Below are positions 1 to 8,297 of a stretch of 32,808 bases of DNA, one piece after another. Numbering within the stretch: position 1 is the first letter of the stretch; every line of letters starts with the position of its first letter. The notes under the pieces were generated by a model, which saw only the letters and a list, made by a program, of their open reading frames with translations, was not told the origin of the DNA and made no database searches. A program made the translations under genes and the position numbers. This DNA is from Ruminococcus sp. UBA7158 (GTDB taxonomy: Bacteria; Bacillota; Clostridia; Oscillospirales; Ruminococcaceae): assembly GCA_002491605.1 (NCBI GenBank), contig DKWG01000037.1:1-32808 (forward strand). Reading direction: 5' to 3'.

Positions 1-52
1 GTCATATCTATTGATAACGCAGAGGGGTCACTACAAATTGTGGATATTGGGC

Positions 53-81
53 TTGTATTTCACAAAGGTTTGTGGTATAAT
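53..81 (+). promoter_or_regulatory. Sigma-A promoter upstream of structured element
   Basis: TTGTAT at 53-58 and a perfect TATAAT at 76-81 are separated by 17 bases, with TGG just before the -10 box (extended -10). The start of transcription would fall near 87-89, at the foot of the first hairpin. It could serve the YlbF-family gene, a small RNA, or both. Confidence 0.6.
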
Positions 82-82
82 G

Positions 83-196
83 ATTTGGAACCTTTGGTTC
101 CAAATCTGAAAGAATCGCTCTCACGGCGAAGCCGTTCCGGATGCCGTCCTGGCATCATATTTCCTTTCGGACACCAACGCAATTCTTTCGGTTTTT
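83..196 (+). other. Structured RNA-like element ending in a T run
   Basis: Seen directly: a perfect 10-bp inverted repeat with a TTT loop (83-105), then a closing stem 106-115/182-191 that encloses two further hairpins. These are ACGGC/GCCGT (123-127/131-135) and TCCG plus GATGCC paired with GGCATC plus CGGA (136-145/151-156 and 168-171). Five T residues follow the closing stem at 192-196, as in an intrinsic terminator. The element begins at the predicted transcription start of the promoter at 53-81. It could be a small RNA of about 110 nt, a leader or attenuator for the downstream gene, or a dispersed palindromic repeat. I do not recognise it as a known riboswitch class, and no T-box or purine-type motif was seen. 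Confidence 0.45.
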
Positions 197-206
197 GGGT
201 ATAATA

Positions 207-245
207 GCTTCAAGGGCAGCATGACATTTTCCGCTGCCGAAGCGG
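207..245 (+). repeat. Stem-loop in leader of YlbF-family gene
   Basis: GCTTC and GGCAGC on the left pair with GCTGCC and GAAGC on the right around a loop of about 12 bases. A TATAAT-like box at 200-205 lies just upstream but has no convincing -35. No T run follows, so this is unlikely to be a terminator. The role is unknown. Confidence 0.3.
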
Positions 246-312
246 TGTATCAAAATCGCAATTATTGACTGAGGTCAATGAAATACAAACATTTATCTAA
301 GGAGAACCAAAA

Positions 313-717
313 ATGAACGCAGTAGATTTAGCAAGAGAAGTCGGAAAGGCAATTCAGGCTGATGAAAGATACCTTAAGTATCAGCAGGCAAGAGTTGCAA
401 ACGACAATGATGAGGAGCTTCAGAACCTCATCGGCGAGTTCAACATGAAGAGAATGCAGCTCAATCAGGAAATGTCCAAGACTGAGAAGGACAACGACAA
501 GGTTTCCGAGTTGAACCAAGATGTCAGAGCTTTATACGGCAAAATCATGACAAACGAGAGAATGGCTGCATATAACGACGCAAAGGTTGAAATGGATCGT
601 CTTTTAGACCAGATAAACACCGTTATCACAGCTTGTGCAAACGGAGATGACCCTGAAACCTGCGAGGCAGAGCATCACTGCTCAGGCAGCTGCTCAACCT
701 GCGGCGGCTGTCACTAA
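313..717 (+). CDS. YlbF/YmcA (RicF/RicA)-family protein with Cys-rich tail
   Basis: 134 aa, mostly alpha-helical and coiled, matching the YlbF/YmcA family by sequence character. In Bacillus subtilis the family members RicA, RicF and RicT form a cytoplasmic complex that carries iron-sulfur clusters and affects mRNA maturation, sporulation and competence. The last 27 residues hold six cysteines (108, 117, 123, 127, 130, 133) and several histidines, a likely metal or Fe-S site. AGGAG at 300-304 is well spaced from the ATG. Position directly before mutS fits the B. subtilis order in which ymcA precedes mutS, so a RicA role is favoured over RicF by context. The subfamily is not certain, so no symbol is given. 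Confidence 0.8.
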   Translation: MNAVDLAREVGKAIQADERYLKYQQARVANDNDEELQNLIGEFNMKRMQLNQEMSKTEKDNDKVSELNQDVRALYGKIMTNERMAAYNDAKVEMDRLLDQINTVITACANGDDPETCEAEHHCSGSCSTCGGCH

Positions 718-731
718 ATAGCGTCCTGAGG

Positions 732-790
732 AATCGCTGATTATAGCAATGTGTCTACGATAGTGTTATATAATCAGCGATTTCTTATTG
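732..790 (+). terminator. Terminator after YlbF-family gene
   Basis: A perfect 14-bp stem (732-745 with 769-782) closes a 23-base loop and runs into TTCTTATT. It separates the YlbF-family gene from mutS. Confidence 0.7.
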
Positions 791-863
791 TGCTTCGAGC
801 CGGTGTAGTTAATGAATCAGCTTAAATCATAAGCTTATGTGATGAAAAGGGAATGATAAAATC

Positions 864-3476
864 ATGTCGATGCATTTAACAGATATTGATATATCCACAC
901 TTTCTAAAGGAATGAGACAGTATGCTGAAATAAAGCTTAAGCATATGGACAGCATTCTTTTCTTTAGGTTGGGCGACTTTTACGAGATGTTTTTTGACGA
1001 TGCGATTGTGGTATCAAAAGAGCTTGAGTTGACACTTACTTCCAAGGACTGCGGTCTTGAGGAAAAAGCTCCGATGTGCGGCGTTCCTTTTCACGCTTGT
1101 GATGTATACATAAAAAAGCTCATTGATAAAGGCTACAATGTTGTCATATGCGAGCAGCTCGAGGACCCTGCAACGGCAAAGGGAATAGTTAAGCGCGACG
1201 TTGTCAGAATAATCACTCCCGGTACGCTTATAGACAATACTATGCTCGATGAAGCTAAGAATAACTGGCTGGCGTGTGTCTATCTTCAGGCAGGCACTGC
1301 GGCTTTATGCTTTGCGGATATGTCAACGGGTGAGGCGCATTTATATAAATCAACTGACAAGGACCTTTCCTCCTTCATCATCAACAAGCTGTCAAGATAT
1401 TCACCTGCAGAGGTTTTGTGTCAAAAGAAATCTGACAATCTTGTTGACGTTGTTTTGTTCATTGAGGACAAGCTTTCAGCTTCGCTTACTAAGTTAGACG
1501 AGTCGAGATTCGACTACTCGCTGAACAAAGAAAAGGTTTTGAATCAGTTCACTAACGATTCATTTATTTGTCTCGGGCTGACGGAATCCGATGCCGAGGC
1601 GAAGGCTGCGGCGGCACTCTTTTCGTATATCGAGGAGACACAGTGCTCAAGTGTCGGCAGATTTTCATCTATTTCACTGCACACCGATGAGCAGATAATG
1701 GCTCTTGGATACACGGCAAGAAACAACCTTGAAATAACGCAGACTATGCGTTCAAAGGACAAAAAAGGCTCTTTGCTTTGGGTTTTGGATTCAACTAAGA
1801 CCTCTATGGGCAAGAGAATGCTTAAATCCTGTATAGAACAGCCGCTTGTCAACCCTATAAGGATAATGCGCCGTCTTGACGCAGTTGAGGCTTTGTGCTC
1901 GGATCCTTACTTATTGGGTAGCCTTAGGGACGCTCTGAGCGGAGTTTATGACCTTGAGCGTCTTATGACAAAGGTCATGTACAAAACTGCTTCCGCTCAC
2001 GACTTAAAGTCGCTTTCGTCAACGGCTGAAATGCTTCCCACGGTTAAGGATATTTTATCGTCGATAAATTCCGAGCTTATCAAAAGTTTGAACAAGGAAA
2101 TATCCACACTTGATGAAATTGCAAACCTTATTGAGAATGCGATAAACGATGAGCTTCCGCAGACCATGAAGGACGGCGGAGTAATAAAACCGGGCTTCAA
2201 CGCTGAGCTTGACAGGCTTCGTGACATTGAAAAAAACGGTCAGGAAATCATAGACGGAATTGTGGAAAAGGAGCGTCAGAAAACCGGAATAAAGGGCTTA
2301 AAAAAGGGCTACAACAGAGTTTTCGGTTATTATATCGAGGTAACACGTTCGTTTTACGATCTGGTGCCTGACTATTTCATCAGAAAGCAGACGCTTGCAA
2401 ATGCCGAGAGATTTATAACCGAGGAGCTTAAGGACGCCGAGAACACGATTTTAGGCGCATCGGATAAGATTTTTGCTCTTGAGTCTGAAATCTTCGGCGA
2501 GGTAAGAGAGTTTGTTGCTTCTAAGCTCGCCGAGGTTCAAAGAACCGCTGTAGCAGTTGCATCTGTAGACGTTTTGGCTTCGTTTGCAAATGTCGCCGTA
2601 AAGAACAACTATGTTAAGCCTGATATCGCCATTGACGGAATTATAGACATCAGAAACGGCAGACACCCGGTTGTAGAGCTTATGCTCAAGGACGAGCTGT
2701 TTGTGCCGAACGACACATACCTTGACCTCACCGATAACCGAATGTCAATAATAACAGGACCGAATATGTCAGGTAAGTCGACATATATGCGTCAGGTTGC
2801 ACTGATTACATTGATGGCGCAAATCGGTTCATTTGTTCCTGCTGACTACGCTAAAATATCTGTATGCGATCAGATATTTACAAGAGTCGGAGCTTCTGAT
2901 GATTTGACAGCAGGTCAGTCTACATTTATGGTTGAGATGAGCGAAGTCGCAGATATTGTTAAGAACGCAACGAAAAACAGTCTTGTTATTTTAGACGAGG
3001 TCGGCAGAGGAACGTCCACCTTTGACGGAATAAGCATTGCAAGAAGTGTTTCGGAATATATAGCCAATCCCAAAAGAATCGGCTGTAAAACGCTTTTTGC
3101 AACTCACTATCATGAGCTGATTGAGCTTGAAAACGACTGCCCCGGAGTTAAAAACTACAGTGTCGCCGTTAAGAGGGGACACGACGGTATTAAATTCCTG
3201 CGAAAAATCGTAAGAGGCGGAGTCGACGAATCCTACGGCATAGAGGTTGCTAAGCTCGCAGGTCTTCCTGAGGCGATATTGAAGCGTTCAAGAGAGCTTT
3301 TGGCTCAGCTTGAATCAAAGCCAGAGCTTCCGAAGCAAAACGATGATTTCGGACAGGTTTCGTTCTCCGGCATTAATGAAAAGAACGTCGTTGATATGCT
3401 GAGAAAAACAAATATCGATGAGCTTTCCGACGGTGAGCTTAGAGAGTTTATTAAAGACATTATTAAATGTATATAG
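864..3476 (+). CDS. mutS: DNA mismatch repair protein MutS
   Basis: 870 aa, normal MutS length. MutS binds mispaired or looped DNA and, with ATP, recruits MutL. The mismatch-wedge motif Phe-Tyr-Glu is at residues 39-41 within GDFYEMF. The ATPase has Walker A GPNMSGKST at 632-640, Walker B with Asp711-Glu712 followed by VGRGTSTFDG, and a His-rich ATHYHEL stretch after it. The lever and clamp regions occupy the middle, and a helix-turn-helix dimer region with a short tail lies at the C-terminus. AAAAGGG at 845-851 is 12 bases from the ATG, which is somewhat long; the ATG at 853 lies too close to the SD and leads to a quick stop. mutL follows after 66 bases, so the two are probably co-transcribed. 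Confidence 0.97.
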   Translation: MSMHLTDIDISTLSKGMRQYAEIKLKHMDSILFFRLGDFYEMFFDDAIVVSKELELTLTSKDCGLEEKAPMCGVPFHACDVYIKKLIDKGYNVVICEQLEDPATAKGIVKRDVVRIITPGTLIDNTMLDEAKNNWLACVYLQAGTAALCFADMSTGEAHLYKSTDKDLSSFIINKLSRYSPAEVLCQKKSDNLVDVVLFIEDKLSASLTKLDESRFDYSLNKEKVLNQFTNDSFICLGLTESDAEAKAAAALFSYIEETQCSSVGRFSSISLHTDEQIMALGYTARNNLEITQTMRSKDKKGSLLWVLDSTKTSMGKRMLKSCIEQPLVNPIRIMRRLDAVEALCSDPYLLGSLRDALSGVYDLERLMTKVMYKTASAHDLKSLSSTAEMLPTVKDILSSINSELIKSLNKEISTLDEIANLIENAINDELPQTMKDGGVIKPGFNAELDRLRDIEKNGQEIIDGIVEKERQKTGIKGLKKGYNRVFGYYIEVTRSFYDLVPDYFIRKQTLANAERFITEELKDAENTILGASDKIFALESEIFGEVREFVASKLAEVQRTAVAVASVDVLASFANVAVKNNYVKPDIAIDGIIDIRNGRHPVVELMLKDELFVPNDTYLDLTDNRMSIITGPNMSGKSTYMRQVALITLMAQIGSFVPADYAKISVCDQIFTRVGASDDLTAGQSTFMVEMSEVADIVKNATKNSLVILDEVGRGTSTFDGISIARSVSEYIANPKRIGCKTLFATHYHELIELENDCPGVKNYSVAVKRGHDGIKFLRKIVRGGVDESYGIEVAKLAGLPEAILKRSRELLAQLESKPELPKQNDDFGQVSFSGINEKNVVDMLRKTNIDELSDGELREFIKDIIKCI

Positions 3477-3507
3477 CTTTGAAAAAAGACAATTCGGGAG
3501 GGAAACC

Positions 3508-3546
3508 GTGCAAGACTTATTGATTCATCACGGATATATGCTATGA
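3508..3546 (+). CDS. Putative 12-codon leader ORF coupled to mutL
   Basis: A GTG start at 3508 lies 5 bases after a strong GGGAGGG (3496-3502). It reads 12 codons (MQDLLIHHGYML) and ends in TGA at 3544-3546, which overlaps the mutL ATG as ATGA. mutL has no good Shine-Dalgarno of its own, and no in-frame ATG, GTG or TTG lies between its ATG and the upstream stop at 3480. The arrangement suggests that ribosomes load on the leader and re-initiate on mutL. The alternative is that the strong SD is simply distant and the ORF is incidental. Inferred from sequence only. Confidence 0.4.
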   Translation: MQDLLIHHGYML

Positions 3547-5462
3547 GTTCGATTCACGTTCTTGACAAATCCGTATACGAGCTTATTGCTGCGGGAGAGG
3601 TAATTGATCGTCCGTCATCTGCTATTAAGGAAATGGTCGAAAATTCTATCGATGCAGGAGCGACCAATATTGTAGTTGAGATTAAAAACGGCGGTAAGGT
3701 TTATATAAGGATAACTGACAACGGCTGCGGAATTTCAAGAGAGGATCTTCCGCTTGCCTTTGTTCGTCATGCAACAAGTAAGATTGAATCTAAGGACGAT
3801 TTAAGCGAGATAATGACTCTCGGATTCAGAGGCGAAGCGCTGGCGTCGGTTTGCGCAGTTGCTAAGGTCGAAGTGATGTCTAAGGTTAAGGGCGAGCAAT
3901 TGGGATGCCGATATGTAATTGAAGGAAGCGTTGAAACCGCTTTGGAGCCTGTCGGTTGTCCTGACGGAACGACAATAATCGTCAGGGATTTGTTTTATAA
4001 TATCCCTGCACGCCAAAAGTTTATGAAAAAGGACGTCACCGAGGCGAATAACATCGCAGCGGTAATTCAAAAGCTTGCGCTGTCGCACCCGGAAATATCG
4101 TTCAAGTTTATAAGAGACAACAAGGTTGAGTTTGTAACGTCGGGTGACGGCAAGCTCTTATCCTGCATTTATACGCTCTTGGGCAGGGACTTTTATGAAA
4201 GCTGTATACCTGTTGATTATCAATATCAAAGCATAAAGGTTACGGGTTATATTACAAAGCCGCTGTCAGCAAAAATAAACAGAATGTCTCAAAACTTCTT
4301 CGTCAATTCAAGATATATCAAAACCTCAACCTGCGCTTTTGCCTTAGATGAAGCCTATAAGGACAGAATTATGGTCGGAAAATTTCCCGGCTGTGTTCTC
4401 AATATTACTGTTAATTCTGATTTTATAGACGTCAACTATCATCCGACAAAGCTTGAAGTTAAATTTGCAGACGAGTCGCTTATATACAGCGCCATCATCT
4501 TTGCCGTTAAAAATGCGCTGATGATTTCTGACAGTCCCGAGGAAATTAAATCTGACAATTTAAAGTCCTTCAGATTCAGCAAGGAAGATATAAAATACAT
4601 ACCTACAACTTTATACTCTGCCGACAGGGATAAGGATTCCGAGCAGCTGACTCTGAACAGTTCGCTGAGCGATTCGTTAAAGGATGATACAGCCGATGAA
4701 ATTAAGATACCTAAGAAAAGAGTCATTGTCACTCTACAGGAAAGTGTTCAGGATTGCTTAAGAGATTATGTTCCTACAAATGTAGACGTAGAATCGTCTA
4801 AGGACAAATCTAATAATCAAAGCAGCGGCTTTAAGTATTTAAACCAAAAATCATTTGAAAAGAAGCTTTCGGCTGACGAGCCTGATGATGTTGTTCCTGA
4901 AATAACTGTCATCGGCGAGGTGTTTAAAACATATATTATTGCCCAATGCGGCTTGGATATCATACTCATTGATAAGCACGCAGCACACGAGCGTCTGATA
5001 TACGAAAGGATCAGAAATCAGATTCAGGACATGGATATGCAGTATTTAGTAAGTCCTGCACATCTGACACTGTCGTATGAAGCATACGATGTACTTTTGA
5101 ATAATCCGCAGGCAGTTAAGCATTTAGGACTTGAAATTAAGTTTTTATATGAGCCCGTTGTATCCGTAACTGCCGTGCCTTTAATTGCCGATAATATTTC
5201 TCCTGAGGATATAGTTTTTCGTTTAGCTGACTGCTTGCTTCAGGGAAAGAAAAATGAGGGCATGGAGTTGTTTGACGACCTGTATCATTCTATTGCCTGC
5301 AAGGCTGCAATCAAAGCCAACAGCGATACCGACAAAATAGAGCTGCAGCGCCTTTGCGACCTCGTCACAGCAGACGATTTGAGATACTGTCCTCACGGAC
5401 GTCCGATACTCGTAAAGCTGACAAAACGTGAAATTGAGAAGATGTTCAGAAGAATCGTCTGA
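3543..5462 (+). CDS. mutL: DNA mismatch repair endonuclease MutL
   Basis: 639 aa. MutL couples mismatch recognition by MutS to strand incision. The N-terminal GHKL ATPase shows the catalytic Glu30 region with MVENSIDAGA, DNGCG at 58-62 and GFRGEAL after it. A variable, charged linker spans roughly residues 330-450. The C-terminal domain carries the metal-dependent nicking motif DxHA(x)2E(x)4E (residues 477-488, with Lys where Gln is usual), ACKAAIKAN near 585 and CPHGRP at 616-621. This is the MutL type found in bacteria lacking MutH, so it should nick the new strand itself. Translation may depend on the short ORF at 3508-3546, whose stop overlaps this ATG. Confidence 0.96.
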   Translation: MSSIHVLDKSVYELIAAGEVIDRPSSAIKEMVENSIDAGATNIVVEIKNGGKVYIRITDNGCGISREDLPLAFVRHATSKIESKDDLSEIMTLGFRGEALASVCAVAKVEVMSKVKGEQLGCRYVIEGSVETALEPVGCPDGTTIIVRDLFYNIPARQKFMKKDVTEANNIAAVIQKLALSHPEISFKFIRDNKVEFVTSGDGKLLSCIYTLLGRDFYESCIPVDYQYQSIKVTGYITKPLSAKINRMSQNFFVNSRYIKTSTCAFALDEAYKDRIMVGKFPGCVLNITVNSDFIDVNYHPTKLEVKFADESLIYSAIIFAVKNALMISDSPEEIKSDNLKSFRFSKEDIKYIPTTLYSADRDKDSEQLTLNSSLSDSLKDDTADEIKIPKKRVIVTLQESVQDCLRDYVPTNVDVESSKDKSNNQSSGFKYLNQKSFEKKLSADEPDDVVPEITVIGEVFKTYIIAQCGLDIILIDKHAAHERLIYERIRNQIQDMDMQYLVSPAHLTLSYEAYDVLLNNPQAVKHLGLEIKFLYEPVVSVTAVPLIADNISPEDIVFRLADCLLQGKKNEGMELFDDLYHSIACKAAIKANSDTDKIELQRLCDLVTADDLRYCPHGRPILVKLTKREIEKMFRRIV

Positions 5463-5491
5463 AAATAAAACTTGAAAGGATTCTTAGCTGT

Positions 5492-6439
5492 ATGCAAAAG
5501 CTGCCTGTTATTGTTGTATGCGGACCTACCGCTTCCGGAAAGACTGCGCTGGCAGTATCATTAGCAGAGATATTCGGTTGCGAGGTTATCTCCTGCGACT
5601 CGATGCAGATTTATAAGCATATGCGTATAGCCACTGCTAAACCGGCCGAGGAGGAAATGCGCGGCATAAGACATCATCTTATCGATTTCTTAGAGCCGAA
5701 TCAGGAGTTTTCGGTTGCAGACTATGTTCGTTTGGCAAGTGAATGTATATCCGACATATCAAGCAGGGGAAAGATACCGTTGATTTGCGGCGGAACAGGT
5801 CTTTATGTATCATCGCTTATTGATAATATAGGCTTTGACGACACCTGCTCATCCACCGAAGTAAGAAACGAGCTGTCGAAGCTTGCAGATGAAAAGGGTG
5901 GTGAATACCTTTTAAAGCTTTTGAACGAATTCGACCCGGAAACAGCTCAGCGTCTGCATCCGAACAATATTCCGAGAATTATCAGAGCCATTGAAGTCTA
6001 TAAAGTATCGGGGACGACAATGAGCGAGGCTATAAAGCGCAGCAAGCGTGAAAGTCCGTATGAGCCGTGCATGATAGGAATAACCTGTTCAGACAGACAA
6101 AAGCTCTATGACAGGATAAACCTAAGAGTTGATAAGATGCTCGATATGGGTTTGCTTGCTGAGACTGAATCTGTTTTATCGGATTCTGATTTAAAGACGT
6201 CATTTCAAGCCATCGGCTATAAAGAGCTTGCACCTTATTTTAACGGTGAGAAATCACTTGATGAGTGTATAGAAAAGTTAAAACGTGAGACAAGAAGATA
6301 TGCCAAGCGCCAGCTCACATGGTTTAGACGTGACGACAGAATCCACTGGATTTACTCGGATTTGTACAGTGAATACAGCGAAATTGTAAATGAAGCGGCA
6401 AGAATTATCAGGCAATCGGGAATTTTGAAAGGGGAATGA
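5492..6439 (+). CDS. miaA: tRNA dimethylallyltransferase MiaA
   Basis: 315 aa. It transfers a dimethylallyl group to N6 of A37 in tRNAs that read UNN codons, the first step toward ms2i6A. The P-loop GPTASGKT is at residues 11-18, followed by the family motifs ISCDSMQIYKHM, RHHLID, CGGTGLY and, near the end, KRQLTWFRRD. AAGGA at 5476-5480 is 11 bases from the ATG. It lies 29 bases after mutL, and the mutS-mutL-miaA order is common in Firmicutes. The hfq gene that follows miaA in B. subtilis is absent here. Confidence 0.96.
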   Translation: MQKLPVIVVCGPTASGKTALAVSLAEIFGCEVISCDSMQIYKHMRIATAKPAEEEMRGIRHHLIDFLEPNQEFSVADYVRLASECISDISSRGKIPLICGGTGLYVSSLIDNIGFDDTCSSTEVRNELSKLADEKGGEYLLKLLNEFDPETAQRLHPNNIPRIIRAIEVYKVSGTTMSEAIKRSKRESPYEPCMIGITCSDRQKLYDRINLRVDKMLDMGLLAETESVLSDSDLKTSFQAIGYKELAPYFNGEKSLDECIEKLKRETRRYAKRQLTWFRRDDRIHWIYSDLYSEYSEIVNEAARIIRQSGILKGE

Positions 6440-6442
6440 GAC

Positions 6443-7723
6443 TTGAATTTAAGAAGATTAAGAGATGCGCTTTTATACCTTGTAATATTTGGCTGTATCT
6501 TGGCAATTATTATCTCTCAGATATCGCTGTCTGTTTCCCGAGAGAGTAAAACCGAGGATGCCGTTATGTTCACTACAAGGCAGAGCATAAGCTTTACAGG
6601 TGTGATGATTCGTGATGAAAAGCTTGTATACTCTACAGATTTAGATAAGGGTGTGCTGAGCTATTCGGTCGACGACGGTTCAAGGCTTTCAAAGCAGTCT
6701 TCAATTGCAAAGATATATGATTCATATAACCAAATATATTTTCGCTACAGAATAGCGAAGCTTGAAGACGAAATAGACGTCTTGGAAAAGGCTCAGGACA
6801 GGGGCACTACCGATTATGCTCAGCCGGAGTTTATATCTTCACAGATAAGCGAACAGTATAAATCAATTCTCTCAAATATTAAGAATAAAAACCTCGACAA
6901 TCTTAATTCACAGAAGCTGAATCTTTTAAAGCTTATGTGCATTTTGAACGTCACCTCAAATGTCGAGAGCGATTATCAGCAAAAGATAGATAGCTTAACG
7001 CAGGAGCTGATGACACTTGAAACAAGCCTCGTAAGCCCCGTTTCGGTTGCAAACGCAACGGAATCAGGATACTTTACATCTGTTGTGGACGGCTATGAAT
7101 CGGAGCTGAGCATTGACGGCATACCTGATATGACAGCGGATGACATAAGGGCTATAACAGCGTCTCCGATAAAGAGCGATGCAGAGGTTTCAAATGTCAT
7201 AGGCAAGGTTTTTTCTGATTACACATGGAAGTTCGTCGGAGTCATTGACACTCCCGACAGATATTTTGTAAATCAGAGATTTGACCTCATACTCGCATCA
7301 CTGGGAAAGACATACCGTGCATATGTTGAGTCGATAACTCCCACCGGAAACGGCAATGAAGCAATAGTAGTGCTAAGCTGCGATACTATGGACGCAACAG
7401 CCGCAGCCGCAAGAGTTGCGGACGCTGAGATTTTGTTCGGCGAATACTCGGGCATAAGAGTTCCGAGAAGCGCCATCAGATTTAAGGACTCAATAAAAGG
7501 CGTTTACGTTATGGAAGGCGAGAAGATGCTGTTTAAGCAGCTGGACGTAATTTATGAGGGCGATGATTATGTTTTGTCTGCCGTAAACAATGCCGACGGC
7601 TACTTAGAGCTTTATGACAGAGTGCTTTTAGATCCTGTTCCGACAGTCGGAAACATCACAAATGACGCTTCTGACAGGAAAAACGGAGATAATGTGCCGC
7701 CTGTAACAAATGTCAGCGAATAA
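6443..7723 (+). CDS. HlyD-like membrane-anchored protein
   Basis: 426 aa, starting at TTG 6443 with GAAAGGGG at 6427-6434, only 3 bases after the miaA stop. A single N-terminal membrane segment lies at about residues 8-31 with most of the protein outside the cytoplasm. Next come a beta-rich lipoyl-like half motif, a helical hairpin with likely coiled coil at about 95-190, a second lipoyl-like half (GYFTSVVDGYES) and a beta-barrel region at about 250-400. The tail is Asn/Asp/Pro rich. This is the layout of HlyD/membrane-fusion adaptor proteins. No transporter or outer-membrane partner lies nearby, and the next genes are for cell division, so an envelope or division role is possible. Function not established. 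Confidence 0.7.
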   Translation: MNLRRLRDALLYLVIFGCILAIIISQISLSVSRESKTEDAVMFTTRQSISFTGVMIRDEKLVYSTDLDKGVLSYSVDDGSRLSKQSSIAKIYDSYNQIYFRYRIAKLEDEIDVLEKAQDRGTTDYAQPEFISSQISEQYKSILSNIKNKNLDNLNSQKLNLLKLMCILNVTSNVESDYQQKIDSLTQELMTLETSLVSPVSVANATESGYFTSVVDGYESELSIDGIPDMTADDIRAITASPIKSDAEVSNVIGKVFSDYTWKFVGVIDTPDRYFVNQRFDLILASLGKTYRAYVESITPTGNGNEAIVVLSCDTMDATAAAARVADAEILFGEYSGIRVPRSAIRFKDSIKGVYVMEGEKMLFKQLDVIYEGDDYVLSAVNNADGYLELYDRVLLDPVPTVGNITNDASDRKNGDNVPPVTNVSE

Positions 7724-7725
7724 AC

Positions 7726-7747
7726 AGGCTCATTTTAAGCTTTTTTT
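7726..7747 (+). terminator. Weak terminator after HlyD-like gene
   Basis: A short 5-bp stem (7726-7730 with 7738-7742, one G-T pair) overlaps a run of seven T residues. It sits just before the sepF promoter. Confidence 0.35.
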
Positions 7748-7758
7748 GATTAATTATC

Positions 7759-7787
7759 TTGACAATAGCAGAGAAATATATGATAAT
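7759..7787 (+). promoter_or_regulatory. Sigma-A promoter of the sepF cluster
   Basis: A perfect TTGACA at 7759-7764 and GATAAT at 7782-7787 are separated by 17 bases. Transcription would start near 7794, giving an 80-base leader before sepF. It probably drives sepF-ylmH-divIVA and possibly ileS. Confidence 0.75.
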
Positions 7788-7874
7788 ATATTAGTATGTA
7801 TACACTTAATTTGAATCGTTATTTTCGAAAGTATAAATAAAGGGAATGACCCCTAATTAAAAACGGAGGTAATT

Positions 7875-8297
7875 ATGAGCGTATTGGATTCAATTAAAAA
7901 CTTTTTTATTGGCAGCGATGAGGAAGATGATTACAGATCCATTATCGACGAAGAGGAAACTGAGACAGTTGACGTAGCTCAGGAGAGAAGAAACAGAGAG
8001 GTAAAGATCAATACAACAGCAACCGTTCAGATTGTTCTCTCAAGACCCACAGATTTTTCAGAAGTAAAAAATATAGGAGACGATCTGAATCACCAGAAGA
8101 CAGTTCTTTTGAATCTTGAGCAGGTTAAGGCTGATGATGCTAAGAGAATTATGGACTTCCTTTCAGGCGTTGCATACGCTAATGACGCAACGATTAAAAT
8201 GACAGCTCAGAAAACATTTGTAATCATGCCTAAGAACGTAGGCTTCAGCGGCGTTGATTTGATGAGCGAGCTTGAAAGCAGCGGATTCAGCTTTTAA
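7875..8297 (+). CDS. sepF: Cell division protein SepF
   Basis: 140 aa, typical SepF length. SepF tethers FtsZ to the membrane and shapes the septum. It has a short amphipathic N-terminal helix (residues 1-13), an acidic linker rich in Asp and Glu, and the conserved C-terminal domain from about residue 50 with SRPTDFSEVKNIGDDL, KTVLLNLEQ, a helix containing RIMDFLSG, and the end stretch TFVIMP. GGAGG at 7865-7869 is 5 bases from the ATG. The stop overlaps the ylmH start as TAATG, showing tight coupling. Confidence 0.95.
   Translation: MSVLDSIKNFFIGSDEEDDYRSIIDEEETETVDVAQERRNREVKINTTATVQIVLSRPTDFSEVKNIGDDLNHQKTVLLNLEQVKADDAKRIMDFLSGVAYANDATIKMTAQKTFVIMPKNVGFSGVDLMSELESSGFSF

Noticed and set aside
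88..101. GGAACC-TTT-GGTTCC as a LexA (SOS) box
   Set aside because: The Gram-positive LexA site needs GAAC and GTTC four bases apart; here the spacing is five and the outer bases differ. It is better read as a hairpin at the transcript start.
1..204. Open frame from the left edge to TAA at 202-204, possibly the end of an upstream gene
   Set aside because: The second half translates the structured hairpin element into an Arg/Ser/Gly-rich run, and a clear promoter lies inside. It does not resemble the end of MiaB, the gene expected upstream.
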